The position numbers and the translations under genes are program-made. From the NCBI GenBank assembly GCA_033085395.1, contig MU853185.1, positions 62,001 through 126,000 on the forward strand: a stretch of DNA of 64,000 nt. Direction: 5' to 3'. Numbering within the stretch: position 1 is the first letter of the stretch; each line of letters begins with the position of its first letter. This DNA comes from Xanthoparmelia taractica. Lineage: Eukaryota; Ascomycota; Lecanoromycetes; Lecanorales; Parmeliaceae. The notes below the pieces were generated by a model. The model did not search any database. It was given only the letters and a program-made list of their open reading frames with translations, and was not told where the DNA came from. Below, piece after piece: positions 21,321-32,572 of the stretch.

Positions 21321-24300
21321 ATGCTTGCGCGTTCCAATTCCAGCTGGCACAAGATGCTGCTCGGCCTTGCTACTCTTGGCCTGCTGTGTCTCAACGCGCT
21401 TGGAAATGAGGGGAATTGGACCGTCAAACACGAAGAAGGAAGATGTGCGATGAAGGGACAATGTGGGAAGAAGTCATTCTTTGGTGGCGAACTTCCGTGT
21501 CCAGACAATGGCTTGGCAGAAGAACCAGATGAGGATACCAGGACGAAGCTGGTCGCGATATGTGGAGACGACTGGAGTGAAGGGAATGTTTGCTGTGATG
21601 AAGCTCAGGTGGGTGCAACCACGACGGGAGGATTCTATACTCGCATGAGAGACTGACTTCAGATTAGGTTGATAATCTGAGAAGTAATCTCAAACGTGCC
21701 GAGGGGATAATAGCAGGTTGCCCGGCGTGTAAAACGAATTTCTTCAACCTCTTCTGCACCTTTACCTGCTCGCCAGACCAGTCGCTCTTTGTCAATGTTA
21801 CAGAATTGGAGCAAAAGTCAGGAAAGTTTCTTGTGACCGAGTTGGATAACCTATGGTCGGATAATTACGGGAAGGGGTTCTATGACAGCTGCAAAGATGT
21901 CAAGTTCCCTGGCGGTAATGTCATGGGCTTCATTGGAGGTAATGCCAAGAATTACACGTCCTTCCTTAAGTTTCTTGGAGACGTCAAGCCGTTTGGGAGC
22001 CCGTTCCAGATCAATTTCCCTAGGCCTTCGAGCAAGCCATTCGAGGGCATGACTGCATCGGATCCAATTCCGAAAGCATGCAATGACACCGATGAATCAT
22101 ATCGTTGTGCCTGCACTGACTGCGAAGCATCGTGCCCAAAGCTGGCAAAGGTCACGGAGCAAGAGTATTGCCATGTCGGAGCCCTTCCATGCCTATCTTT
22201 TGCTGTGATCATAGTCTACTGTGTCTTCTTGCTGCTTTTGGTCACAGCAGTCTCTGGGCACATTGCGTATCAGAAACATAACCAACGAAAAAGCGAAAGA
22301 CTCCAGCTTTTGCAAGATGCCGCCCTGAGCGACGATGAGGACGAAGGAGAAATGGTTCACAATGCTGGCACGATAGATCGGCCTCAAAGACAGTACAGAT
22401 TCAACACTGTCTGCGATAACGCTTTCAGCCACCTGGGAAGGAAATGCGCCAGATATCCCCTGATTACTATAGGCGTCAGTGTTCTTATTGTCGTTGTTCT
22501 GAGCGTTGGCTGGATGAATTTCGAAGTAGAAACAAATCCGGTTAGCCTATGGGTTAGCCCATCGTCTGCTGCAGCCAAAGAAAAGGCATTCTTTGACAGG
22601 AACTTTGGGCCTTTTTATCGAGCAGAGCAAGCATTTGTGGTCAATGATACCCACCCATCCGGCCCTGGACCCGTCTTGAGCTATGATACATTGTCGTGGT
22701 GGTTTGATGTTGAGGCTCGGGTCCAACGCAGGATGTCACCTGAAGAAGGTGTCGCGTTCAGTGATGTCTGCTTCAACCCCACTGGACAGGCTTGTGTTGT
22801 ACAGTCCTTGACAGGTTACTTTGGCGGCTCTTTCGCAAGCGTGAATGCCGAGACTTGGCAGGAAGATCTGAGGCATTGCACTGATCAGCCTGGTAGCCAA
22901 GAATGTCTTCCTGATTTCCAGCAACCACTGGACAAAGATATGATCCTTGGCGGGTATGAGAAGAATGGGGATATTCTTAGCGCCGAAGCCATGATCGTTA
23001 CCTGGGTTGTCAACAATCATGACGAAGGGTCGGATGGAGAGAGGCGTGCATTGGACTGGGAACAAGGACTCATCAACGTTCTCAAAGACGCGGTGTCCGA
23101 AGCAAGGGACAGAGGATTGCGGCTTTCATTCTCCACCGAGAGGAGTCTTGAGGAGGAGCTGAACAAATCGACTAATACGGATGCCAAGATCGTCGTGATA
23201 AGTTATATCATAATGTTTCTCTACGCTTCGCTGGCTCTGGGATCTACAACATTGTCTGTTAAATCCATTCTGCACAATCCTGCGAATGCGCTAGTGGCTT
23301 CGAAGTTCACACTCGGTGTCATTGGCATTGTCATCGTACTGATGTCAGTTTCTGCTTCGGTTGGCTTGTTTTCGGCTTGTGGTATCAAGGTCACCCTGAT
23401 CATTGCTGAGGTCATTCCTTTCTTGGTGCTCGCCGTTGGTGTCGACAACATATTCCTCATCGTTCACGAATTTGAAAGGGTCAATGTCAGCCATCCAGAC
23501 GAGGAAGTGGAAACTCGGATTGCCAAAGCACTCGGCCGTATGGGACCTAGTATTCTTCTTTCTGCTTCCACAGAGACAATTGCATTCGCGCTCGGTGCCG
23601 CGGTCGGTATGCCTGCCGTCAAGAACTTCGCTGTCTACGCCGCTGGTGCCGTGCTGATTAACGCACTGCTGCAAGTCACCATGTTTGTCTCAGTGCTGGC
23701 ATTGAACCAGCGAAGAGTTGAGAACAGTCGAGCAGATTGCTTTCCCTGCATCAAAGTCGAGCGAGCAGACGTGAGCAATGCACATGGGGCTGGTGCGTAT
23801 GGATACGATGATGAGGGTTCTCTGCAGAAGTTCATCCGCAAAGTCTATGCACCTTTTCTTCTTGATCGAAGAGTCAAGGTTGCGGTGGTCGTTCTCTTCC
23901 TCGGCCTTTTCACTGCAGGCTTAGCTCTGATACCAGAGGTTGCCCTTGGTTTGGACCAGCGTATCGCCTTCCCACGAGGCTCCTACCTGATCCCCTATTT
24001 CAACGACTTAGATGCCTACTTCAACACCGGACCTCCTGTATACTTTGTCGTACACGACTCTGTCACAAAGCGCTCAGAGCAACGTTCCGTCTGCGGCCGC
24101 TTCTCCACCTGCGAGGCCTACTCTCTAACAAACGTCCTGGAACAAGAGTCGAAACGTTCTGAGATATCCTACATCTCTGGTTCCACTGCCAGCTGGATCG
24201 ACGATTTCTTCTCCTGGCTGAATCCGATCAATGAAGCCTGCTGCGTAGAGAACGGCAATACATGCTTCGAGGGCCGTGATCCACCATGGAACATTACGCT

Positions 24301-25287
24301 CTACGGCATGCCTGAAGGCGAAGAGTTCATCCATTATCTGACCAAGTGGCTGCACTCCCCAACCAACGAAGAATGTCCGTTTGGCGGCGCAGCGCCCTAC
24401 AGCACTGCCCTCGTCATCGATCCCTCGACGCACCCTCCTTCTGTACCAGCCTCTCACTTCCGAACCTCCCACACACCCCTCCGATCCCAATCAGACTTCA
24501 TTGACGCCTACGCCTCTGCACGCCGTATCGCATCTGGCGTTTCCGAAAACCAGAACATCAGCGTCTTCCCCTACTCGAAATTCTACATCTTCTTTGACCA
24601 ATACGCCTCCATCATCCGGCTCACAGGCACCCTACTCGGTTCCGCCCTCGCCATCATCTTCGTCCTCTCCTCCGCACTGCTCGGCTCCATAGCCACAGGC
24701 CTAGTGGTAACCCTCACCGTGTCCATGATCGTCGTCGACGTGATTGGCTGCATGGCCCTCTTCTCCGTCTCCCTCAACGCCATCTCCCTCGTCAACCTCG
24801 TCATCTGCGTCGGCATCGGCGTCGAATTCTGCGCCCACATCGCCCGCGCCTTCACCTACCCTTCAAAGAGCGTCACGGAGAAATCGAAATCGAAATACAG
24901 AGGCAGAGACCTGAGAGCTTGGACCGCGCTGACGAATGTGGGCGGCAGCGTCTTCAGCGGTATCACGGTTACGAAGTTCCTGGGCGTGTTCGTCTTGGCG
25001 TTTACAAGGAGCAAGATCTTTGAGATTTACTATTTTAGGATTTGGTTGGCTTTGGTCGTGTTGGCTGCGTTGCATAGTCTGGTTTGGTTGCCCGTTGCGC
25101 TGAGTTTGGCTGGCGGTGACGGTAAGTGCTTCCAGACTTTGATTACCGTTAGAAAGGCAGAACGAGCGCTGATGGATGAATAGGCTACGCGGATCCAGAG
25201 AGTGACGGGAGCTTGGAGGATGATTTGGCGGCGAGGAGATATAGGGCGTTGTTGCCAGAGGACGCCTATGACTCGGATGACTATTGA
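21321..25287 (+). CDS. NCR1: Niemann-Pick type C1-related sterol transporter (NCR1)
   Basis: Polytopic vacuolar/lysosomal membrane protein that accepts sterol from NPC2 and moves it into the membrane. Exons 21321-21608, 21668-25121 and 25184-25287 (introns 59 and 62 nt) give 1281 residues, the normal NPC1 size. The start at 21321 is followed by a signal peptide (LLGLATLGLLCLNALG). Next comes the cysteine-rich N-terminal domain (GRCAMKGQCG, CPACKTNFFNLFC), with a first membrane helix at about 275-300. The sterol-sensing domain lies at about 600-775, beginning AKIVVISYIIMFLYASLALG and including VIPFLVLAVGVDNIFL. The second luminal domain and C-terminal RND-type helices end in FTRSKIFEIYYFRIWLALVV. 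The last exon supplies the acidic tail ending YDSDDY; without it the frame would read into intron sequence. A longer N-terminus from 21138 is possible but less likely. Confidence 0.95.
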
Positions 25288-25627
25288 ATGATGGGAGGAG
25301 TAAAGCATCTACATCACTGCATTGCGAGGATGAGCGCTAATGTATGAAAATGAAAAGGGTATGGAGGGAATTGCATTGGTGGCGTCAGTAGATGATGAAT
25401 CGAAGCAATTTTTCTCCCTCCTTGGAGTGTAGGTAACTCCGTCCGTCTTGCATAGCAAGTCGAGCAGTCAATTCATGCAGGCAGGCCTTCAACTCCATTC
25501 GTATGATAAATCCCAGGAACGCCGATTCAACATATACTCAACTATGCAGATGATTGTATTGGGATATCATAATCAAATCAGACATCTTGCAAACGTATAA
25601 AGGAAAACAAAGACCCCCACAAGTAAA
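25288..25627. other. Convergent 3' region between NCR1 and the RSM1-like gene
   Basis: A 340-bp stretch between two converging stop codons, with no ORF of note. It presumably holds both 3' untranslated regions and polyadenylation sites. Confidence 0.5.
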
Positions 25628-27236
25628 TTACATCACCGCCTCAGAGCCCTTCCCCTTCACACCCTCAGCACCCCCCTTCCCCTTCCTCCTCTTCACATGA
25701 AAAGCCTGTTTCAGCCTCTTCAACTTAGCCCAGCGCTCCCGATCCCTCTCATCCCTACTCTTCTTTTCCTCCTCCCTCGTCGTCAGCGCCGATGACCCCG
25801 CAACACTCGTAACGTCACTAGCCGCATCATCACCATCATCATCATTATCGGCATTCCTCCTCGCCCTCCCAACAGCCACCACCCCTGCGCTCCGACCCCC
25901 GTTCCCATGATCATGCCGCTGGAATATCATATTCGCATTCACGGCGCGCAGAAGGGCTTCCCAGCCCGCGAGGCCGTCGAGAGATGAGGTGCGTCGTTGT
26001 TGATGGGAGGTGGTGGTCGGGGCGCCGTTTTGGGCGAGAGGGTTGATCCAGGGGCAGTAGTCGCGGTGCTCGGATATGACGTCGAGGCGATGCATGCTTG
26101 ATTGGGAGGGGGAGTCAGAGGAGGAGGGTTTGAAGAGCCAGAGGCCTAGGCGGCGGAAACAGGCGGTGCAGGTTGCGAGGCCGATTACATGGCCGGCTTC
26201 TGCTTGCCAGCCGAGGAGGGCGAGGGCGAGGGCGGAGGTGTTGAGGGGGGATGGAGGTGTGGTGGAGTCGTTAGGTGGGGGGTTTGAAGGATTTGGTGGA
26301 GTCGTTGAGGGGGGGTCTGGAGATGGTGTGTGGAGGAGAGGGAGTAGGTCTTGTGAGATTGAGGAAAGGTCGAGGCCGGAAGGGGTGGAGAGATCGGGTG
26401 GGAGTTCGGAAGATATGGCGACAAGGGAATGGTAGCGTTGGCGGAGATCAGCTATTGCTGCTTTGTGGTGCGCGAGTGGTAGTCGTTGAATGGTATCTGC
26501 GGGGTTCGTAATTAGTACGTCTTGCAAGAGCAGTCAAGAAGATATGAGACATACCATCGCACCCCTTTCTCCTCCACAAGCATCCGGCGTCGTGAGAAGT
26601 AACAATCATCTCCGCATACTTTTCCACCAATTGCTCCTGGGCTTTCTCCCTCCAATCATCCTCGTCCTCCTCTTCTTCCGACGGCTGCTTTTCCGTGTCT
26701 TGCGTCTCTTCAGTATCCTGTTTGTCTTTTCTGCTACCCTCCAAAATAATCACAACCTCCTTCCCACAGCCTCCAACACACCCGACCCTCTCCTTCCCCA
26801 CACACGACCAACCCCGCTTCGCCCACTGCACCTCATTGATCCTCTCCGGCTTCCCCATCCATTTGTCAACGTGTCTGTATGTCTTTAGCCGCTCGAGAAA
26901 CTGTGCGCGATCCCATGGCGCAAAATTGGGCGTTTTGCGTTCCTCGTTCATTGTTTTTGTCGGAGTAGGTTGCTTAGCTGTCGCTGCAGCGGCGCGAAGA
27001 TTTGGGGATGGAGAGACGAAGATACGTGAACTTGGTCGGACGTATGCAGAAGCGGGGCGTGCGATTCGAGGTTTCTTTGCGGGAGGATCAACCGTGGCAG
27101 GGAGGGTGGTGGTGGAGGCATTGTATTTGTCAGAACTCGACTTTGCGGCTAGCGAGGTGCTGGACGCGTTGGAGATGGAGTCGAGGATCTTGTGGAACTT
27201 GCGCTTTGTTGTACTTAATGCGGTACCTGTAGGCAT
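25628..27236 (-). CDS. C3HC zinc-finger protein, Rsm1/NIPA (ZC3HC1) family
   Basis: Orthologue of the C3HC-type proteins that include fission yeast Rsm1 (mRNA export) and human ZC3HC1/NIPA (nuclear basket). Two exons, 27236-26555 and 26496-25628, are split by a 58-nt intron (GTATGT...CGCAG) and give 516 residues. Residues 106-227 hold the first zinc module: FAPWDRAQFLERLKTY, then C145, C153 and C157, and the H215-x3-C219 pair in SHDAGCLWRRKGC. The intron falls right after this. Exon 2 carries the Rsm1-type second module (CTACFRRLGLWLF ... EHRDYCPWIN). A Pro/Ser/Thr-rich loop and a Lys-rich, nuclear-localisation-like C-terminus (FHVKRRKGKGG) complete it. Join phase and the motif crossing the intron support the model. 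Confidence 0.88.
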
Positions 27237-27627
27237 TCCGAAGAGCAGAGGATAGCCGGTAAGGCAAGTGTTTAGAGTGTTGAAATCGTCCGAACCTCTT
27301 CTTTAGTACATCAATAGATCTTCAGCGGCAGGCTCGCTTAACGCGGTAAAGTTCGACATATCTCTAAATGGCATGGTATTGAGCGTTCAGTATGGACCTG
27401 TGTTACTTGATCCTTTCAGCTTGAGGCTCAGCTGGTTTTATTGCTTTCTTTCAGTGTGTATGACGATTAGACTAAAGTTCAACCCAAATTTCTTGTCTCT
27501 TGCATTGATTTTACCGCTCATAATTGTGGCTCTTAGCAATTTACCCATCATTCCCTCTCTCGTTGCCCGCCTCTCCCAGCATCTCTCTCCCCTAAGTTCT
27601 CTCAGACCCTTCTCATCATCACCAATC
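27237..27627. promoter_or_regulatory. Divergent upstream region of the RSM1-like gene and HAL2
   Basis: 391 bp between the RSM1-like ATG and the internal HAL2 ATG. The HAL2 frame is open back to 27373 (ATG) with a second ATG at 27460. Part of this region may therefore be translated as a targeting extension rather than leader. Confidence 0.5.
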
Positions 27628-28686
27628 ATGTCATATGAGAAAGAATTGCACATTGCCCAACTCGCTGTCCAACGCGCTACCCTCCTCACCCAGCGAGTTT
27701 TCCATGAAAAAGCCAAAGGCACCCTCTCAAAAGATGACAAATCCCCAGTCACAATCGGCGACTTTGGCGCCCAAGCACTAATCATTCATGCCATCGAGAG
27801 CAATTTCCCCAAAGACGAGATCGTCGGCGAAGAAGAAGCCAGCTCGTTACGGGAGAACAAGGATCTCTCTCGCCAAATCTGGGACCTTGTACAAACCGCC
27901 AAACTAGAAGATCCAACCTCGCAGCGTGAACTCGGCGGCCCAGTCAAAAGTGAAGAGCAGATGCTCCAAGCCATCGACGAAGGCAACAGCGCCGGCGGTC
28001 CGCGTGGCAGGATATGGGCCCTCGATCCCATCGACGGCACCAAGGGCTTCCTCCGCGGCGGTCAGTACGCCGTCTGCCTCGCCCTGATTGAAAACGGCTC
28101 CGTCAAAGTCGGCGTGCTGGGCTGCCCGAACCTCCCCATCGACAACGCCGCACCCCTATCCGCCGACATAGGAGACTCAAGCGGCGAAGGCCACGGCGTC
28201 CTCTTCGCCGCCATCGCCGGCCACGGCGCCACCAGCCGGCCGCTCGGCCGTGGCGCCCTCCAGCCCAGTCAGGCAATCCACATGCGATCCGTACCCGACA
28301 TAACGCACGCCACGTTCTGCGAAAGCGTCGAAGCGGGCCACTCCTCGCACGGCGACCAGGCGGCCATTGCGCGGAAACTGGGCATCACGAGGGAGAGCGT
28401 GCGCATGGATTCGCAGGCAAAGTACGGCTCCATCGCTCGGGGGGCCGGGGATCTGTATCTGCGGCTGCCGGTGCGGAAGGATTACCAGGAGAAGATTTGG
28501 GACCATGCGGCTGGGGATGTCATTGTGAGGGAGGCGGGTGGGGAGGTTACGGATGCGGAGGGGAAGCGGTTGGATTTTTCAAAGGGGAGGACGTTGAGGG
28601 ATAATAAGGGTGTAGTGGCCGCGCCGAGGGCGGTGCATGCGCAGGTCTTGGAGGCCGTGAAGAGCGTTTTGGGATCGAAGACGTAG
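27628..28686 (+). CDS. MET22: 3'(2'),5'-bisphosphate nucleotidase (MET22/HAL2)
   Basis: Mg-dependent, Li/Na-sensitive phosphatase of the inositol monophosphatase superfamily. It removes 3'-phosphate from PAP and PAPS during sulfate assimilation and salt tolerance. The 352-residue form starts MSYEKELHIAQLAV, matching the N-terminus of HAL2 proteins, and is close to the yeast length of 357. Metal-binding motifs are GEEEAS (68-72), WALDPIDGTKGFL (130-142) and WDHAAGDVIVREAGG near the C-terminus; MDSQAKYG precedes the last. The same frame is open upstream to ATGs at 27373 and 27460. These would add 85 or 56 residues containing a hydrophobic stretch and an Arg/Ser segment (SLRPFSSSP) resembling a mitochondrial presequence. 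I chose the internal start by family length. No introns. Confidence 0.93.
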   Translation: MSYEKELHIAQLAVQRATLLTQRVFHEKAKGTLSKDDKSPVTIGDFGAQALIIHAIESNFPKDEIVGEEEASSLRENKDLSRQIWDLVQTAKLEDPTSQRELGGPVKSEEQMLQAIDEGNSAGGPRGRIWALDPIDGTKGFLRGGQYAVCLALIENGSVKVGVLGCPNLPIDNAAPLSADIGDSSGEGHGVLFAAIAGHGATSRPLGRGALQPSQAIHMRSVPDITHATFCESVEAGHSSHGDQAAIARKLGITRESVRMDSQAKYGSIARGAGDLYLRLPVRKDYQEKIWDHAAGDVIVREAGGEVTDAEGKRLDFSKGRTLRDNKGVVAAPRAVHAQVLEAVKSVLGSKT

Positions 28687-29577
28687 AGATATTACTCGCC
28701 TTTACACTCTTGCACATTTACATCTCCTCGCACCGCACCATCATCCATCACACAAGCAAACTATAAATCTCCCCCCCCCCCACCGGAAGCCAGCCCAGAG
28801 ACTCTCACCTAACCCCTGATACATATACAACCCTCCTAACTCAAACCCAACCCCAGCCTCTCAAACCCCCCTCCCCATCTCCTTCCCACTCCCAAAAGGC
28901 CACACCACCACCACCACCATCCACCCCATTATCAATTCCCCAAATGCCCGGTCCAAGCCAATGGACAGGACAGAACAGAACAGAACTGGATTTCACATTG
29001 AGAACGGTCGTAGAGGGATATGACGCGAACATGGGGGATAACGGGGGGTTAAGGGGGAAGGGTAGGGAAGGGAGAGGGGAGATACCAAGTTATTAAGTAG
29101 CAGTAGGGAAAGGGTCAGGGGTAAGGTAGGAAAGGTATACCCAGGTTCTCTTTGTCAAGCCGGGAGGACCCCGTGAGTGAATGCAACAATGAGAGGGAGG
29201 CCGTTTAGCGATATCATGTGGTAACTATCCAATTAATCTGAACCGGGGGAACATGGACCGTTGTACGAGTACGCAACACTTGGTTCAGCGGGTGCCTACA
29301 TGCAAAGGGGTCAATAGAGAGAGAGAGAGGGACAAATTGCTGATTTGGTTAGCTATCGAATTTAAACCTAGCTACACTGCTCTCAAGTCATAAAAATTTT
29401 CATCAGGACTCCCTAATCTGGACAGGAAGAAGAAATACCGTGCAGGACGAAAACATTCGTACCGACAGCGCCGTTTTGGTATCTTTTTTTTTTTCACGGC
29501 CAATGTGGTATCAAGAAGTCATTAACGTTCTCTCGTACTTTTCGAGCAACAGGAGATGCCCACAGACATTCAATAAG
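28687..29577. other. Convergent 3' region between HAL2 and the AP-1 gene; low-complexity tracts
   Basis: About 890 bp with no gene. It holds a C run at about 28770-28780, (CCA)n near 28906-28920, and a G-rich/purine tract at 29031-29080 with several GGG runs, which has G-quadruplex potential. A GA microsatellite (about 29317-29329) and a T run near 29486-29495 follow. Confidence 0.5.
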
Positions 29578-31616
29578 TCACGAGAACATTTTGAGAAAAT
29601 CTGGTTGCTCTTCGCGCACAGGACCCAAGATACGATCGACCTCCTCTTGGTCAATCATCGCGCCCTTTCCTGAGCACTTGGCTTTCGCCTTGAGCTGCGA
29701 GCAAAGATCATCCATGTCAGCCTCCCCACTCTGCACTTTCGCTGAGGACTGAACACGATCCCTGAAGCGCGGAGAAGTCAGCGGACTGGTCGCCAGCATA
29801 ACAAGGGCGCAATGCACGAACCAAAGCCTTTCGCAAGTCAAAAAGTCCTTTTTACCCTCTTTACGTCCCAACTCGCTAGTGTTGACGCTTTTCTGGACTT
29901 CAATTTCCTGCATCAGATCTCTCTTAGGTGGGGCCTCGCCAGTGTAGTAAGGAGTGCCGAAATCCTGCGACGGGAATGCGTCATTGAAGAAGTCGCCGAA
30001 CGCATTGTTGTTCAAAATACTATCCTGAGGATCTCTATAGTCGCCAAAAAGGACCGGATCAAACGCTCCGCCATTCTGCTGTGCCATCCAGTCGATGCCA
30101 TTGATGTCGACACTGGGAGACTTGGCGATGTCCGAGGTAGCTGAAGAAGAGTCAGACGCGATTTAAAGAGAGCAAACGAAGGGTATTAAGGGTATTTACC
30201 TTTGTTCTGAGCCTTGCTTTCTGCGTTGACAGTATCAAGAATTCTTTCACTTGACTTACGATTATCAGGTGAGTCGGCTGACGACTCTGGCGTAGTGCCG
30301 CATGATGAGTCGAGAAGACCATGTGACATTGAAGATGTGGGAGACCCAGTAATGGATGTAGAAGATATTTTCTGGAGGGTGGGTCTTTGAGCGTGACCAT
30401 TTGCGCTACTGGCACTACCTTGCTTGGTCGTGCCTGGCGAAAAAGTAGCTTGGCTCGTTGCGTAAGATGGGTAATCTGCTTTGGCGTTTTCCAGTACCGA
30501 CAGACCGAACAATCCACCAAGGCCGTCGTAACTGCTGTTGTTGCTGTCGTTGAAGCCATTATTGGAGATTTGGGTTGGTCTGGATTGCCCTAGAGGAGTG
30601 GAATATGCTCCGTTGAAGCTTGGTGGAGACTTCATGCTGCTCGTGCCTGATGACGGCTTCCTGATAATACCTGGAGGCGTCGTGCTTGACGCAGAAGCTG
30701 AGCGTTGGCCTATCTGCGGGGGAGAGGTAGTCTTCGCAATCGAGCCATTACTCAGGAAGGAGCCTGGAAGGTCCCCAAACTTGGGAAAATTAAATTGGAA
30801 ATCATTGCCAGTTCCATAGCTGTGAGACTGGGCGGCGGATGGCGGAGGGGAATAGCCGGCAGCTGTTGTATTCAGGGACATTCTCTTGCGGTACTCCTTC
30901 AGCTCGACGCTCATCTTCTCCACCTGTGCGCGGAGGCGTCCATTCTCATGGTTTGTAGCCTCGGAAGCTTTTTCGAGGTCTTCTACTTTGGTCTCCAAAT
31001 CCCTTAGGTGACGTTCTTTGCGCTCACGGAAAGCTCTTTGAGCAGCTCTGTTTTGCGCCTTGCGTTTCTAGCAGGTAAAACATTAGTTGCTGGATTAGAC
31101 ACATAGTCTGGATGATCATACCGTCGTCGGCTCCGCAGTCATTGGCTTCCGTCCTGGCTTCTTTGCAGTCTTGTCATCTGCCTCGCGTCTCTTGCTTGTA
31201 CCCTCCTCTTCGTCCTCATCTTCAATGGAAGCCTTCCTCTTGTCATGGTGTTCACCATCGCCATATAGTTCAGCGCCAGGCAAATCACCAAAAAGTTGGT
31301 CACCACTGTTGTCCCAGTCAAAGTTCCCATCATCAAGATCATAGTCAAGGAAGGGGCTTTCGTCAAAGTTGCTGAGCTGGCCTGAGCCTGGCGTCGCCTG
31401 CACTGGGGAAGTGAAGCTATTCGGTCCGCCCGCCATGGAGTCTGTTGTATGTTGTGGCCTTTTTGGGTCGCTGCTAGATCGCATGGCGCTTGAGGTTCCG
31501 TTGCGGGAGACCTGAGGTGAGCTTTTCTTGGGGTTGTTGGAAGACAAAGCGGTGCGAAGTAGATCCTGCTGGTCAGGCGTTAATGTGAGATCTGGACCGG
31601 ATGCAGTGCCGTTCAT
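29578..31616 (-). CDS. AP-1-like bZIP transcription factor (YAP1 family)
   Basis: Redox-sensing activator of the oxidative-stress and detoxification response; oxidised cysteines mask its nuclear export signal. Exons 31616-31122, 31067-30200, 30140-29822 and 29761-29578 (introns 54, 59 and 60 nt) give 621 residues. The basic region/leucine zipper starts exon 2 (KRKAQNRAAQRAFRERKERH, residues 166-185) and runs to about 228. An acidic, Lys/Arg-flanked region precedes it. The C-terminal Cys-rich domain contains C557 (TCERLW), C581 and C590 (LCSQLKAKAKCSGKG), the YAP1 c-CRD pattern. In the n-CRD position only one Cys is seen (SSCGTTPESSADSP). Intron 3 has an unusual GTTCGT donor, is 60 nt and contains no stop, so retention would insert 20 residues inside the c-CRD. 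Joining at that site restores LWDRVQ. Confidence 0.92.
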
Positions 31617-32572
31617 GGTATTTCAAGATGTTGAGATGTTGAATCCCAGCGGACAGTTGCAAATTGATGAACTTCGTTGCCTGGAGACAGCGGAGTTTGC
31701 GGAAACAGCTGCGAAGCCAAGACCGAGAACCCACCACAGTTGATGAGTGAAGCAAAGGATCTGGTGCGACAAACAGCAAGTAGACAATGATATTCTTTGC
31801 TTTCTGAGAGCGAAAATAATATGAAGAGGTCTCGCTTAGTCGAACAGTGATGATAGCTACTGTGTGGCTTTTGGGTGGGCTGAGAGAAGGAGAATGGAAA
31901 AGGTGGTGGTGTGTGTAAGATAAAAGGGTCTGTGGGCTGGTCGATCTTGAATGCAGGACCAATTGAGCCCCCTCTCAGCCACGTAGCTGTGAGCGATCTG
32001 TTGGTCTGATAAGACGGTTGGTTAGACAAGGAAGGATGTAACAGGCAGACAGCTAAATGATAGTTGGAGTACCTTGTACAAGCCAATCTTTGAATGGGGG
32101 GAAAGATGTGGCAGGGCAAGCACTAAAACATGTTGACTGCATACGCTCAATGCTGATTCTTCCCAACTGGATGCTCTGACTCGTCGTAAAAGCCGTTTGT
32201 CAACTTCCGAAGGTGGTCTGAATTTGGTCTAGGCCTCGAAGGAAGGATGAATTCATCCAATCAGCTCTGGTAAAGTGTCTCTTTTCAAGGCTCACCAGGC
32301 TAGCGACATATTGATTTCTCAGCATTTAGCTCCTGCCAAGACAAGAACCCAACGTATCCGGCTAAATGTTCTACCGACATCCGCTCTAAGCCTCTTGGTG
32401 TCTTAGCCTGGCCACGACCTTATCAATCCAACCATTTGCCGTCAATCTCAATTGCTCTTCTTTGGCGAGGCAGAGCACATTAACAACTATCGCTGTGTTA
32501 TTATTGAATAGACTGAGTAATCTACTAGCCGTCTGCCTCCGCAGCTTGCTTGAGTCCTAACCAAAGGGAATT
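31617..32572. promoter_or_regulatory. Divergent promoter region between the AP-1 gene and SPF30
   Basis: 956 bp between two start codons facing away from each other. A CCAAT box occurs near 32258. ORFs on the minus strand at 31573-32119 show no motif and most likely represent the long 5' leader of the AP-1 gene, as is usual for fungal stress regulators. Confidence 0.5.

Noticed and set aside
26076..27255. Plus-strand ORFs of 119-186 codons across the RSM1-like gene
   Set aside because: Antisense shadows over a confident spliced gene.
31573..32119. Minus-strand ORFs of 129 and 168 codons upstream of the AP-1 factor
   Set aside because: They overlap each other in different frames, lack domains and lie where a long stress-gene leader and promoter are expected.
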